DNA of 64,000 bases from Mucilaginibacter geliditolerans (lineage in GTDB: Bacteria; Bacteroidota; Bacteroidia; Sphingobacteriales; Sphingobacteriaceae), in assembly GCF_014200495.1 (NCBI RefSeq), contig NZ_JACHBY010000006.1:310001-374000 (forward strand), given 5' to 3'. The notes beneath the pieces are model-generated. The model saw only the letters and a program-made list of their open reading frames with translations. It had not been told where the DNA came from and ran no database searches. Of the stretch, positions 25,222 to 34,626 are shown in pieces (the first letter of the stretch is position 1; every line of letters starts with the position of its first letter). The translations under genes and the position numbers were made by a program.

Positions 25222-26448
25222 ATGAAAGCTAGATATTTGAAAATTTGCAGCACGATGTTTTTAACCTGCATAAGTGCATCAATGGTTAAGGCGCAATCGC
25301 AATCAGCGGGACAAACTGAGCGTACTTATTATGTAAGTACGCTTACACGCATAGCTGATCCGGTATTGGAAGCGTTAAGCAAAAATGAACTCAGAAAACA
25401 AATGCCGGTAGAGTCGAATGCAAAAGGCCGGGAATCATCTACCTACCTGGAGGCTTTTGGTCGACTGATGGCAGGTATGGCCCCTTGGCTTGAACTTGGT
25501 CCCGATAAAACACCCGAAGGTAAACTTCGTGAAAAATATATTAAACTGGCCCTGCTGAGCCTGCACAATGCTACCGATCCAAAAGCGGCAGATTTTATGA
25601 ACTTTAATAAAGGCAGCCAGCCCGTAGTTGATGCTGCCTTTTTAGCACAAGCTTTACTGAGGGCTCCAAACCAGTTATGGGGTAGGCTGGATAGTGAAAC
25701 CCAAAGTAATGTGTTGGCAGCGCTAAAATCTTCGAGGGTTATTACCCCCGGATTTAATAATTGGCTTTTATTTAGCGCCACCATAGAGGCAGCCCTCTTG
25801 CGCTTTGATGGTAGCGGCGATAGGATGCGTATGGATTATGCTATTAAACAGCATTTGGTATCATGGTATAAAGGAGACGGCGCCTATGGCGACGGAGAAA
25901 ATTTTCATTGGGATTATTACAATAGCTTCGTTATTCAGCCTATGCTCGTTGGGGTATTAAAAACGTTAAGTGACGCTAATCCCGGACAAAAGAAGACTTA
26001 TGAAATTGCCCTTGCCCATGCAAAACGCTACGCTATTGTACAAGAAAGGATGATATCGCCGGAGGCCACCTATCCACCTATAGGCCGGTCATTAGCATAT
26101 AGGTTTGGCGCGTTCCAAACCTTGTCTATGATAAGCTTAATGCACGAACTTCCTGCCAGCGTTAAGCCTCAGCAAGTTCGGGCTGCTTTATATACAATGA
26201 TTAAACGGCAGGTTGAAGCGCCGGGCACTTTTGATAACAATGGCTGGCTGCAGATAGGCATTTATGGGCACCAACCCAGTATAGGTGAATCTTATATTTC
26301 TACAGGTAGCCTCTATTTGTGTTCCGAGGCATTCCTGGTGTTAGGGTTGCCGCCAACAGATGATTTTTGGCAGGGTGCAGATGAAGAATGGACTGCAAAA
26401 AAAGTGTGGGAAGGTAAAGAAGTGAGCATAGATCACGCTGAAGATTAA
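25222..26448 (+). CDS. DUF2264 domain protein, exported
   Basis: A 408-residue exported protein: signal peptide to about residue 24 (MVKAQ), then a DUF2264 domain filling the rest: FGRLMAGMAPWLEL, AFLAQALLRAPNQLWGRLD, GDGAYGDGENFHWDYYNSFV and a final YISTGSLYLCSEAFLVLGLP. DUF2264 proteins have an alpha/alpha-barrel fold related to polysaccharide lyases and glycoside hydrolases and occur in plant-polymer utilisation loci. It is followed after 56 bp by a GH29 fucosidase, so the two probably act on the same glycan. Confidence 0.85.
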   Translation: MKARYLKICSTMFLTCISASMVKAQSQSAGQTERTYYVSTLTRIADPVLEALSKNELRKQMPVESNAKGRESSTYLEAFGRLMAGMAPWLELGPDKTPEGKLREKYIKLALLSLHNATDPKAADFMNFNKGSQPVVDAAFLAQALLRAPNQLWGRLDSETQSNVLAALKSSRVITPGFNNWLLFSATIEAALLRFDGSGDRMRMDYAIKQHLVSWYKGDGAYGDGENFHWDYYNSFVIQPMLVGVLKTLSDANPGQKKTYEIALAHAKRYAIVQERMISPEATYPPIGRSLAYRFGAFQTLSMISLMHELPASVKPQQVRAALYTMIKRQVEAPGTFDNNGWLQIGIYGHQPSIGESYISTGSLYLCSEAFLVLGLPPTDDFWQGADEEWTAKKVWEGKEVSIDHAED

Positions 26449-26504
26449 TAGCATTATTAAATAGAACCAGGGGATGAACTATATAATTAAATAATAAAAA
26501 CAAT

Positions 26505-27872
26505 ATGATTTTTTCATCATTAATTTCGTTAAAGCCAGTAAACAATAGAAAAAAGTTTCTATCAGCTATTGTCCTGGTTTTTCTATCAACATTAAGTTAC
26601 GCTCAATCCTCAGTTGATCCGGCAAGCATTAAAGATAAAATGCAATGGTTCGCAGATGCAAAACTTGGCATATTTATTCATGAAGGTATCTATGCTGTTA
26701 ATGGCATCGACGAATCCTGGAGCTTTCACAACAAAAAGATCACCTATGCTGATTATATGAAGCAGCTTCAGGGGTTTACGCTCAAGAAATATGATCCTGA
26801 GTACTGGGCTGACCTGATCAAAGAAAGCGGTGCCAGGTATGCTGTTATTACTACAAAACACCACGATGGCGTCACTATGTATGATTCACAGGTTGATAAT
26901 CTGAATATTGTAAAGTCAACGCCAGCCCACCGGGATATGATCAAACCTTTATTTGATGCATTGAGAGAAAGAAATATCAAATGTGGTGCCTACTTCTCGC
27001 TGATCGATTGGTCAAATCGCTACTATCCGGGGTTTTTAAAAGATAGCTCAAGGTATAATGTTCATGATGATTACGATCGCTGGAATAAGTTCCGGGCATT
27101 CTTTCAATCTCAGATCAAAGAGATCAACCAAAAGTTCAAGCCCGATTTATGGTGGTTTGATGGTGATTGGGAACATAGTGCCGAAGAATGGGAATCTGCT
27201 AAAGTGCGCGATATTATTTTAACGGGTAATAAAAATGCCATCATCAATGGCCGGCTTCAGGGCTATGGCGACTACGAAACACCGGAGCAAAATTTTCCTG
27301 TTTCACGCCCGGCTTTCAACTGGTGGGAATTGTGTATGACTGCGAATAATAACTGGGGGTATCATCCTGACGATACAAATTGGAAGACACCATATGAAGT
27401 TATTACCATTTTTACCGATGCGGTTTCAAATGGCGGCAATTTACTGCTTGATATTGGCCCCCGGGCAGACGGTTCAATACCTGATGAAGATGTATACTTG
27501 CTAAAGGAACTTGGTGCGTGGAATAAGAGAAACGGGGATGCCATATTTAATACAATTGCCGGAATACCACAGGGGCATTTTTACGGTCCAACTACGCTTT
27601 CTAAAGACTCAACCGTATTGTATCTATTTCTGCAGGGCGACATCAGCGGCAGTGTAACCCTAAAGGGTCTACAGAATAAGATCAAAGATATAACAGTATT
27701 GGGCATTGGTACTCATTTAAGCTATAATATTGTCGGCAAAATATCCTGGAGCAAGGTGCCGGGACTCGTATATATCGATGTTCCAAAAGGAGTACAGGAT
27801 AAATATGTTACGGCTTTAAAGGTTTCCCTGGATGGTCCTGTTAGGTTATACAACGGCAAAGGCGGCCTATAA
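26505..27872 (+). CDS. Alpha-L-fucosidase, glycoside hydrolase family 29
   Basis: A 455-residue exported enzyme. The signal peptide (about 16-34) ends LSYAQ, and a GH29 (alpha/beta)8 barrel follows: FADAKLGIFIHEGIYAVNG, the HHDGVTMYDS loop, and the nucleophile aspartate region PDLWWFDGDWE. A C-terminal beta domain starts near residue 345 (GDAIFNTIAGIPQGHF). It cleaves alpha-linked L-fucose in the periplasm. FIHEGIY rather than the common FIHWGxY at the substrate-contact position suggests altered specificity. Confidence 0.88.
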   Translation: MIFSSLISLKPVNNRKKFLSAIVLVFLSTLSYAQSSVDPASIKDKMQWFADAKLGIFIHEGIYAVNGIDESWSFHNKKITYADYMKQLQGFTLKKYDPEYWADLIKESGARYAVITTKHHDGVTMYDSQVDNLNIVKSTPAHRDMIKPLFDALRERNIKCGAYFSLIDWSNRYYPGFLKDSSRYNVHDDYDRWNKFRAFFQSQIKEINQKFKPDLWWFDGDWEHSAEEWESAKVRDIILTGNKNAIINGRLQGYGDYETPEQNFPVSRPAFNWWELCMTANNNWGYHPDDTNWKTPYEVITIFTDAVSNGGNLLLDIGPRADGSIPDEDVYLLKELGAWNKRNGDAIFNTIAGIPQGHFYGPTTLSKDSTVLYLFLQGDISGSVTLKGLQNKIKDITVLGIGTHLSYNIVGKISWSKVPGLVYIDVPKGVQDKYVTALKVSLDGPVRLYNGKGGL

Positions 27873-27973
27873 TTGAGGGGCTAATTTAAAATGCATCGCC
27901 CGGCGACTACTATGGTAGCTGCCGGGTGTTCATTTGATGTTAGTAATTTGTTGTCTTTATCTCCGCATCCGGA

Positions 27974-28633
27974 TCATTTTCTAAATGAAATTTTTAAGTT
28001 CGCGAAGGCCCCGTCAGAACCATTGCCTACCCATAAGCCGATCTTGCCGCTTTTCCGGTCATTCAACTGCTTGACAGTTAGGCAAGGCTTTTGATCATCA
28101 CCTACAAATACTTTGATCTCCGGGTAATTCACTTCGATGCGGACATGAAACCAACCATCCGGATTAGGCGGATTACTGAGTCCTTTTTCATATTGCCCAG
28201 GAAATTTTTCGCGCAATACCTGCCAGGTATATTTTGGATGGGAAACGTATTCCACCATATGGATGTGTTTCTGCAAATCCGTCGAACGAAAATTAAAGGG
28301 CCGAAAATAAATGGCGTCCAGCGTTTTGCCGTCAACGCCGTGAAAGGCAATTCCCAGAAAACTTTGCTGTTCTACATTCTTGCCTTTCAGGTCCACTTCG
28401 ATGATGCCATTTGAAAAATCTACCTTATCCAGCCAGGCCACACCGTCCCCATCTGCCGCGGAAAGCAGGGCGCCTCCCGTCGGGCCTGCTGTTGCTTCAC
28501 GGTTCACAATGTCGAGCTTCTTTTCCGAAAGCCATTGCGCCAGATTATAATTGACCGTCCGATGCTGTGCATACCCTGTTCCAGTCATCAAAACGGAGAG
28601 GAGGAGGGCATAAAAAACTCGTCTAATTTCCAT
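27974..28633 (-). CDS. Exported DUF1080-like (concanavalin fold) protein
   Basis: A 219-residue exported protein: signal to about residue 22 (GTGYAQ), then a single jelly-roll with VDFSNGIIEVDLKGKN, FLGIAFHGVD, WFHVRIEVNYPEIKVFVGD and SGKIGLWVGNGSDGAFANLKI, as in DUF1080/3-keto-disaccharide hydrolase-like and LamG-like domains. Probable sugar binding or hydrolysis. It converges on the fucosidase gene. The 28634-28930 stretch upstream is AT-rich with no gene. Confidence 0.75.
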   Translation of the reverse strand: MEIRRVFYALLLSVLMTGTGYAQHRTVNYNLAQWLSEKKLDIVNREATAGPTGGALLSAADGDGVAWLDKVDFSNGIIEVDLKGKNVEQQSFLGIAFHGVDGKTLDAIYFRPFNFRSTDLQKHIHMVEYVSHPKYTWQVLREKFPGQYEKGLSNPPNPDGWFHVRIEVNYPEIKVFVGDDQKPCLTVKQLNDRKSGKIGLWVGNGSDGAFANLKISFRK

Positions 28634-28930
28634 AGTTGATAAGTTTTAATCTCTCTTTGTATCTGTTTAAATAGGGCTTCATATTTACTATACCAATACC
28701 CATAAGTAATCTTGTAAATAAGCCGACAGGTACATTCTTTTTGACTATCTCGTAATTCACTTATTATAATTGTGCCAATGTTGTAATTTGTTGAATTTTA
28801 ATGATTTATTGTGATTTTTATCTTATAGCATGTATCATAACCGTACAATGAATGTCCGGTTATGAAAAAGACTGATTTGCTACAACGAATTATTGGATTT
28901 TGGGGCAGCAATCGGTAGTATCTCTCATCT

Positions 28931-29284
28931 TCATTTTATCTTTTGCCGGTGATTTAAACCCCACTGAACAAGGGTTTCTGTTACCGGGAAAACACTCATG
29001 CCGTATTCAGTTATGGCATAGCTTACGGTAACCGGGCGGGTATTCATGACTGTCCTGGTCAGCAGCAGGTTTGTTTCCAGGTCCTGTAATTCTTTTGAAA
29101 GCATTTTTGCCGATATGCCTTCAACCTCACGCTGGATCTTTTTAAAAGTGTTTGTTTCATCAATGTGATTATTTAAATGGCGCATAATCCTAAGCTTCCA
29201 TTTGCCACCTAATATCTCGAGGCTATCGCGAATAGCAATCAATTCCTGCTCGCAGGTTGCTCCTTGTTTGATTTGATCTTCCAT
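28931..29284 (-). CDS. HxlR-family transcription regulator
   Basis: A 117-residue winged-helix regulator of the HxlR/MarR-like class: CEQELIAIRDSLEILGGKWKL, the recognition helix region GISAKMLSKELQDLETNLLLTRTV, and the wing TRPVTVSYAITEYG. The cysteine near residue 11 is the usual redox or ligand position in this family. The frame is open up to 29347, but ATG 29284 fits family lengths and leaves the palindromic operator outside the gene. It is divergent from the PhzF-like gene and probably controls it. Confidence 0.85.
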   Translation of the reverse strand: MEDQIKQGATCEQELIAIRDSLEILGGKWKLRIMRHLNNHIDETNTFKKIQREVEGISAKMLSKELQDLETNLLLTRTVMNTRPVTVSYAITEYGMSVFPVTETLVQWGLNHRQKIK

Positions 29285-29293
29285 ATTATGATA

Positions 29294-29327
29294 GTTACCA
29301 AATGGTAACCGGTTACCTTTAGTTAAC
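29294..29327. promoter_or_regulatory. Probable HxlR operator, overlapping palindromes
   Basis: The gap between the two divergent genes holds GTTACC-AAAT-GGTAAC (29294-29309), the perfect palindrome GGTAACCGGTTACC (29304-29317) and a further GTTAAC (29322-29327). These are four repeats of one half-site in alternating orientation, as expected for a dimeric winged-helix regulator. Confidence 0.6.
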
Positions 29328-29385
29328 TGATAATAAATGTAAACCATTAGTATCTAATTTTGAAAATAAATAAAATAATAAGCGC

Positions 29386-30270
29386 ATGAAAACACTGGAT
29401 TATTACGTAGTGGATGTATTTACCGACAGCAGGTATAAAGGTAATCAGCTGTCAGTGGTATATATTGTTGAAGAACTTGATATCGATCAGTATTATGATA
29501 TTTCCCGGGAATTCGGGTATTCAGAGACATCCTTTGTGAATTATTCAACTACGGAAAACGTTTTTAAGGTCCGCTCATTTACCCAGGCAAAACATGAAGT
29601 TATAGGCGCCGGGCACAATCTGTTGGGTGCCGTATGCCTTGCCCTGCTTAAAAAGTGGGATATTTTTAAGACTCATGGCACCCAACCATGGGTTATGATA
29701 AAAGATGATAAAATTCCATTGAAAATTACCGAACAGGGTGGTTTACCTTATGTGGGAATGAAGCAGCGCCCTGCCCAAATTATTAAAACGGTGCCGGCTG
29801 AACTTATTGCCCAGGCTGTAGGATTAAGCGTTGATGACCTCTGCCTGAATGGATGGGATATCAATATAGTAAAGACCGAAGTTGCACACCTGATGGTTCC
29901 TGTAAAGAATAGAGAACTGCTAAAAAAGGCCATCTCAAATAAATCTTTGTTGAAAGAAGCTTCTGCTAAGTTTGGCTTTGAAGGGTGCTATTTATTTACT
30001 ACAGATCATCCTGACACTAACATCCTGGCTGAAGCAAGGTTTTTTAACCCTGGTATTGGCATTGATGAAGACCCTGCCACGGGTACGGCTGCCGGTCCGT
30101 TGGCGGGATACCTGGAAAAGCTTGGCTACATCAATAAAGACGCAGATTTTCAGATCTTACAGGGGGAATATGTAAGCCAACCATCCATCATTCACGCAAA
30201 AGTAGTAAACGATGGGGTTTGGGTAAGTGGCTCATCTGTAATCGTAATGGAAGGAAAACTTTACTTATAA
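29386..30270 (+). CDS. PhzF-family isomerase/epimerase
   Basis: A 294-residue protein of the PhzF/DapF fold: YYVVDVFTDSRYKGNQLSVV at the start, the catalytic glutamate region FGYSETSFV near residue 47, AGHNLLGAVCLAL, and GIDEDPATGTAAGPLAGYL near residue 225. Family members isomerise small unsaturated or aromatic acids; the substrate cannot be inferred. Divergent from an HxlR regulator with a palindromic operator between, suggesting induction by a reactive small molecule. Confidence 0.87.
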   Translation: MKTLDYYVVDVFTDSRYKGNQLSVVYIVEELDIDQYYDISREFGYSETSFVNYSTTENVFKVRSFTQAKHEVIGAGHNLLGAVCLALLKKWDIFKTHGTQPWVMIKDDKIPLKITEQGGLPYVGMKQRPAQIIKTVPAELIAQAVGLSVDDLCLNGWDINIVKTEVAHLMVPVKNRELLKKAISNKSLLKEASAKFGFEGCYLFTTDHPDTNILAEARFFNPGIGIDEDPATGTAAGPLAGYLEKLGYINKDADFQILQGEYVSQPSIIHAKVVNDGVWVSGSSVIVMEGKLYL

Positions 30271-30385
30271 AGGGTAGTGGGCCTGCCATGCGCAAAGATA
30301 TTCATATAGGTGATATGCAAAATTTAGTACATTTATGGGGCTGTGATTTCTAACGAAAGGAATCATATTCTAAAACCGATATTGC

Positions 30386-31003
30386 ATGCTTAAAAAATAT
30401 TCGATCCTGTATGGAATAATTATTTCTTTATCACTGCTCCTGATAGCTACCTGGTATTATCCAGGTGGCTCACAATATGATAAAAATTCCATCGGGTACG
30501 ATTGGGGGAATAACTACCTGAGTAACCTGTTTGGCCCAAAAGCAGTAAACGGTGCCCATAATGCCTCCCAACTTTGGGCTATTGCTGGCATGTTGTTTCT
30601 TTGTGGCAGTTTTGCTTTGTTTTTTATTGACTTCTCAAAAAAAATACCTCAAAAAGGTGCATCCAAAATGATCAGATACTGCGGTGTTAGCGCTATGCTA
30701 TTTGCATTTTTGGCAGTAACACCCTATCATGATAAAATGATCACTATTGCCAGTACGCTGGCGCTTATTAGTATGTTTTATATCACAATATTTGTATTTA
30801 AGTCGAAATTGCACTTGTTTAAAGCACTTTGCATTGTTTGTCTTATTGTTTCTTATGGTTGCAATTACATGTATTTTACCCGTAGCAACGTAGAGCTTTT
30901 ACCCATTATGCAAAAAATTACGCTGCTTATTACAATTGCCTGGGTTTTATCATTGCAGTATTTTACTCAAAAAGCTGATTTCCATCCCAAAAAGGTGTTG
31001 TAA
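30386..31003 (+). CDS. Six-helix membrane protein, DUF998-like
   Basis: A 205-residue integral membrane protein with six hydrophobic segments and a polar first loop (WYYPGGSQYDKNSIGYDWGN) typical of DUF998-like proteins. The short motif TPYHDKMITIA lies between helices. No catalytic residues can be assigned. It stands alone between the PhzF-like gene and the DUF4271 gene. Confidence 0.6.
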   Translation: MLKKYSILYGIIISLSLLLIATWYYPGGSQYDKNSIGYDWGNNYLSNLFGPKAVNGAHNASQLWAIAGMLFLCGSFALFFIDFSKKIPQKGASKMIRYCGVSAMLFAFLAVTPYHDKMITIASTLALISMFYITIFVFKSKLHLFKALCIVCLIVSYGCNYMYFTRSNVELLPIMQKITLLITIAWVLSLQYFTQKADFHPKKVL

Positions 31004-31210
31004 TAAAGTAGGATACGGCAGCGTACGGCTAACAACAGCTTTTGTTATTGAATAGGATCAAAATATACTAAATGCTTTTTAGTTATTAATAAGTATTATA
31101 ATATTCATATTCGGGTAGGTCATAAATTTAACACTAAAATAAAGCCCGGATGCATAAATAAACCAATAAATGCGGTATTTTCGCAGCAAATAAGCAATCT
31201 TGTATTTATA

Positions 31211-32206
31211 ATGCGCTTTAGTGTTTTGGGGCTTCTGTTTATACTGATTACCTGTTCCGGTGTTTATGCGCAACAGGATTCCGTGTCTGCAAGCAAGCCT
31301 GCATTAACAGGTAGTACTTCATTAACGGGGGCCGACTCTAATGTAACCCGTACTCCGCAACACATGGAATTGCTTGATTCCGTAGCGATGGCTACAACAT
31401 TGCGGGCAAAGTTTGTAAGTGATTCGTTGGCTAATATGTATGTATTCCCCGATTCAAACCGGGCTAACCAGCTGGCAACAATGCTGATGGGGAATCTATA
31501 TAAAGGACATGATTTTTTAGATATTCCTTTTAAATCCGGCAAAACAACAGGGGATGGGCACATCCGTAAAAGCCGCGACCCATGGATATTGGTTATCATC
31601 GTCATCCTGCTTTTATATACCGCTTTGCTTAATTTTTCGTTTGGCAGCGACATTAAAACTATATTTCAATCATTTTATGCCAAACGTGCGGCCCAGTTTG
31701 ATAAGGACGACAAACAATTAAATTTCCGCACTTTTATTGGTTTGTTCCTGCTTTTTAGTGCAACGTTCGGTTTGTTTTTATATCAGTATGCCTCCTATAA
31801 AAGTGTATATTTCAGCTATAGCGGCTTACAGCTTTTTGTAGCGCTTTCGCTTATTGTTATATCACTTTTTGCGTTTAAATTTTTGCTGTTAAAAGTAATT
31901 GGCTTTCTGTTTGATATTAACCGTATAGTTAGCGAATACATTACAGCGCTGTATTTAACTTATTTTAATATAGCTTTTGTTTTTTTACCGGTTGCCGTGT
32001 GTTTTAGCTTAATGGCGGCCCAGTTTATCCCTTACCTGCTGGCTGTAGCCTTGTTTTTAATCGTAGTTATATTCGTTTGGATCTACCTGCGCAGCAGTGT
32101 TAACATTATTTCTAATTTTCGATTTCACAAATTTTATTTATTTATCTATCTTTGTGCCCTCGAAATTTGCCCCATTTTGATTTTGATCAAGGTACTTAAC
32201 TTATAG
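31211..32206 (+). CDS. DUF4271 membrane protein
   Basis: A 331-residue membrane protein: signal peptide ending VYAQQ, a periplasmic N-terminal part of about 100 residues, and a DUF4271 membrane domain from residue about 115 with eight hydrophobic segments, ending LFIYLCALEICPILILIKVL-like as in the family. It lies 26 bp before hemD and upstream of gldK; DUF4271-hemD-gldK is a recurrent order in Sphingobacteriaceae (family knowledge). Role unknown. Confidence 0.8.
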   Translation: MRFSVLGLLFILITCSGVYAQQDSVSASKPALTGSTSLTGADSNVTRTPQHMELLDSVAMATTLRAKFVSDSLANMYVFPDSNRANQLATMLMGNLYKGHDFLDIPFKSGKTTGDGHIRKSRDPWILVIIVILLLYTALLNFSFGSDIKTIFQSFYAKRAAQFDKDDKQLNFRTFIGLFLLFSATFGLFLYQYASYKSVYFSYSGLQLFVALSLIVISLFAFKFLLLKVIGFLFDINRIVSEYITALYLTYFNIAFVFLPVAVCFSLMAAQFIPYLLAVALFLIVVIFVWIYLRSSVNIISNFRFHKFYLFIYLCALEICPILILIKVLNL

Positions 32207-32232
32207 GATTTAGGCAGTTATAAAATTGAATA

Positions 32233-32991
32233 TTGGAAGATAGAAAGAAAAAGGTTAAAAGTATATTGGTTACTTTACCGAAACCTGAGAACGATAAGAA
32301 TCCATACGCTGAACTGGCTAAAAAGCTTAACCTGAAAATTGATTTCAGGGCTTTTATACATGTTGAAGGCGTACCGGCTAAAGATTTCCGTAAAGAGAAA
32401 ATAAATCTCGTGGATTTTACCGCGGTAATTTTTACGAGCCGTAACTCTGCTGATCACTTTTTTCGCATTTGTGAGGAGATGCGTTTTGAAGTGCCGGTAG
32501 AAATGAAATATTTCTGCCTTTCAGAAACTATAGCCCTTTATCTTCAAAAATATATACAGTACCGTAAAAGAAAAATATTCTTTGGCAAACAAACCGCGGC
32601 CGACCTGGCCGAAGTGTTAAAAAAACACTCAAACGAAAAGTTCCTGTACCCATGCTCGGATGTTGCTGCCGAAGAAACACAAAAGTTTTTGCTGGAGAAC
32701 GGTTACAACTTTACACCGGCAGTACTCTTCCGTACCGTTTGCAGTGATCTTTCCGATCTGGCTGAAGTTTTTTATGACGTTATCGCTTTCTTTAGTCCAT
32801 CAAGTATCCAGTCGTTATATAAAAACTTTCCCGACTTTAAACAGAACAATACCCGTATAGCTGCCTTTGGTGCAACCACCCATAAAGCAGTGCTTGAATC
32901 AGGCTTAATATTGGATATTCCGGCCCCTACACCACAGGCCCCATCTATGACAATGGCAATAGAACAATACGTTAAACAGGTAAATAAATAA
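32233..32991 (+). CDS. hemD: Uroporphyrinogen-III synthase
   Basis: A 252-residue cytosolic enzyme of the HemD fold, converting hydroxymethylbilane to uroporphyrinogen III in haem synthesis. Two Rossmann-like lobes are seen: KSILVTLPKPENDKNPYAEL and FTAVIFTSRNSADHFF in the first, VAFFSPSSIQSL-like FFSPSSI and IAAFGATTHKAVLESG in the second. The start is TTG (32233), since no ATG in frame gives the full first strand. It lies 26 bp after the DUF4271 gene, probably co-transcribed. Confidence 0.85.
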   Translation: MEDRKKKVKSILVTLPKPENDKNPYAELAKKLNLKIDFRAFIHVEGVPAKDFRKEKINLVDFTAVIFTSRNSADHFFRICEEMRFEVPVEMKYFCLSETIALYLQKYIQYRKRKIFFGKQTAADLAEVLKKHSNEKFLYPCSDVAAEETQKFLLENGYNFTPAVLFRTVCSDLSDLAEVFYDVIAFFSPSSIQSLYKNFPDFKQNNTRIAAFGATTHKAVLESGLILDIPAPTPQAPSMTMAIEQYVKQVNK

Positions 32992-33261
32992 AGTTTAACT
33001 ATTTTTATTTAACTTATTGTAACTTTTTTTTACAAGTCTTCGTATAAAAGCCTGAAAATAGCCCTCTATTTGAATGATATTTTTGTATGTTGTTAACATG
33101 TAATGTGCTGATTTTAAACTAATTGGTGCTAATGTTGATAGCTTATCAACAAGCACTGAAAAAAAATGTTTTATTTTCAGTATTTGTCAATCATTTGTTA
33201 TATTCGGGGGTTACATTTGATTGTTATATTTTTAATATAACGGGATTTTTGAATTATATAT

Positions 33262-34578
33262 ATGAAGCAGATATACTCTTTAGTTTTTATTTTGGTTACA
33301 CTGGCAGCATTAAGTAGCTGTCGTAGCGGCGGTGGGGGTGAACTAACCGGCGTTCCTCAGCGTAACTTCAGGGCCGAAATACCTTATGGTATGGTTTACA
33401 TACCTGGTGGAACCTTTTTAATGGGTCAAACAGACCAGGATATTACCTATTCTCAAATCTCCCAGACAAAACAAGTTACTGTTCCTCCGTTTTTCATGGA
33501 TCAAACTGAGATCTCAAATAGCCAGTATAAACAATTTGTATTTTGGGTACGCGATTCAATCGCTATCACCAATTATTTAAATGATGATAAGTACTACATA
33601 CACCCTAAAGGTGCAACCGCAGGTAAATCAAGTGGAAAAAAATACATTAACTGGGATTATGTAAAAAGATATCCGGTATGGAGCCCTGCCCGTAAAGGAC
33701 AAGGTAATAATACTGCCAAGCTTGATGGTATGTACTATCAGGGCGATGACCGCGTATTCGATCGTAATGAGATTGATGTGCGTTTATTAAAATACAACTA
33801 CTCAATGCTGGTATTGCGTAATGCGGCCAACTATAAGAACGATAAATCAAAAAGGCGTTCAGATTTCATTCTGCGCGATACAGTACAAGTATATCCCGAT
33901 ACTTTAGTTTGGCTGAGCGATTTCTCATACGCTGCAAACGAACCAATGGTACAGGGCTATTTTTCACACCCGGCTTACAGAAATTATCCGGTTGTTGGTG
34001 TAACCTGGCGTCAGGCACGTGCCTTTACCGTATGGCGTACACGTTATAATGATAGCTACAAAGATTCACACCACTTACCTCACCGTTTACCATATGAATT
34101 ACCTTCAGAGGCTCAGTTTGAATATGCAGCACGCGGTGGCAGGATAGGTACTGATTACCCTTGGGGTGGTCCGTACATTAAAAATGCCAAAGGCTGTTTA
34201 CTGGCTAACTTCAAACCAGGCCGTGGTAACTACTCTGATGACGGCGGTGCTTATACCGTAAATGTAAGATCATATTTCCCTAACGATTACGGTTTATATA
34301 ATATGGCAGGTAACGTTGCTGAATGGACTTCATCAACATTTAATCCTTCAGCTTCAACCTTTGTTAGCGATATGGCCCCTACCTATGAGTACGAGGCTAA
34401 GGCCAGCGACCCTGAAGAATTAAAGCGTAAAGTAGTAAAAGGCGGATCATGGAAAGATGTAGGTTACTTCCTGCAAAACTCATCACGCAGTTATGAATAC
34501 CAGGATACAGCAAAATCTTATATCGGTTTCCGTTGCGTAACAAGTTTCATGGGGCGCGACATCAGGGATAAACACTAA
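33262..34578 (+). CDS. gldK: Gliding motility / T9SS outer-membrane lipoprotein GldK
   Basis: A 438-residue lipoprotein: signal ending at C20 (lipobox ALSSC) followed by a Gly-rich stretch, then a formylglycine-generating-enzyme-like (FGE-sulfatase) domain: MVYIPGGTFLMGQTDQDI, FFMDQTEISNSQYKQFV, YPVVGVTWRQARAFTVWR, LPYELPSEAQFEYAARGG, YNMAGNVAEWTSS and VVKGGSWKDVGYFLQ. GldK (PorK) forms the periplasmic ring of the type IX secretion system with GldN. First gene of gldKLMN; 262 bp of AT-rich leader separate it from hemD. Confidence 0.95.
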   Translation: MKQIYSLVFILVTLAALSSCRSGGGGELTGVPQRNFRAEIPYGMVYIPGGTFLMGQTDQDITYSQISQTKQVTVPPFFMDQTEISNSQYKQFVFWVRDSIAITNYLNDDKYYIHPKGATAGKSSGKKYINWDYVKRYPVWSPARKGQGNNTAKLDGMYYQGDDRVFDRNEIDVRLLKYNYSMLVLRNAANYKNDKSKRRSDFILRDTVQVYPDTLVWLSDFSYAANEPMVQGYFSHPAYRNYPVVGVTWRQARAFTVWRTRYNDSYKDSHHLPHRLPYELPSEAQFEYAARGGRIGTDYPWGGPYIKNAKGCLLANFKPGRGNYSDDGGAYTVNVRSYFPNDYGLYNMAGNVAEWTSSTFNPSASTFVSDMAPTYEYEAKASDPEELKRKVVKGGSWKDVGYFLQNSSRSYEYQDTAKSYIGFRCVTSFMGRDIRDKH

Positions 34579-34626
34579 AATCTCAACTTACTTAACTCAC
34601 AATCAAATACACTTTTTATTAAAATT

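Noticed and set aside
29285..29347. Longer start for the HxlR regulator
   Set aside because: The extra 21 residues are translated from the palindromic operator and do not match the family.
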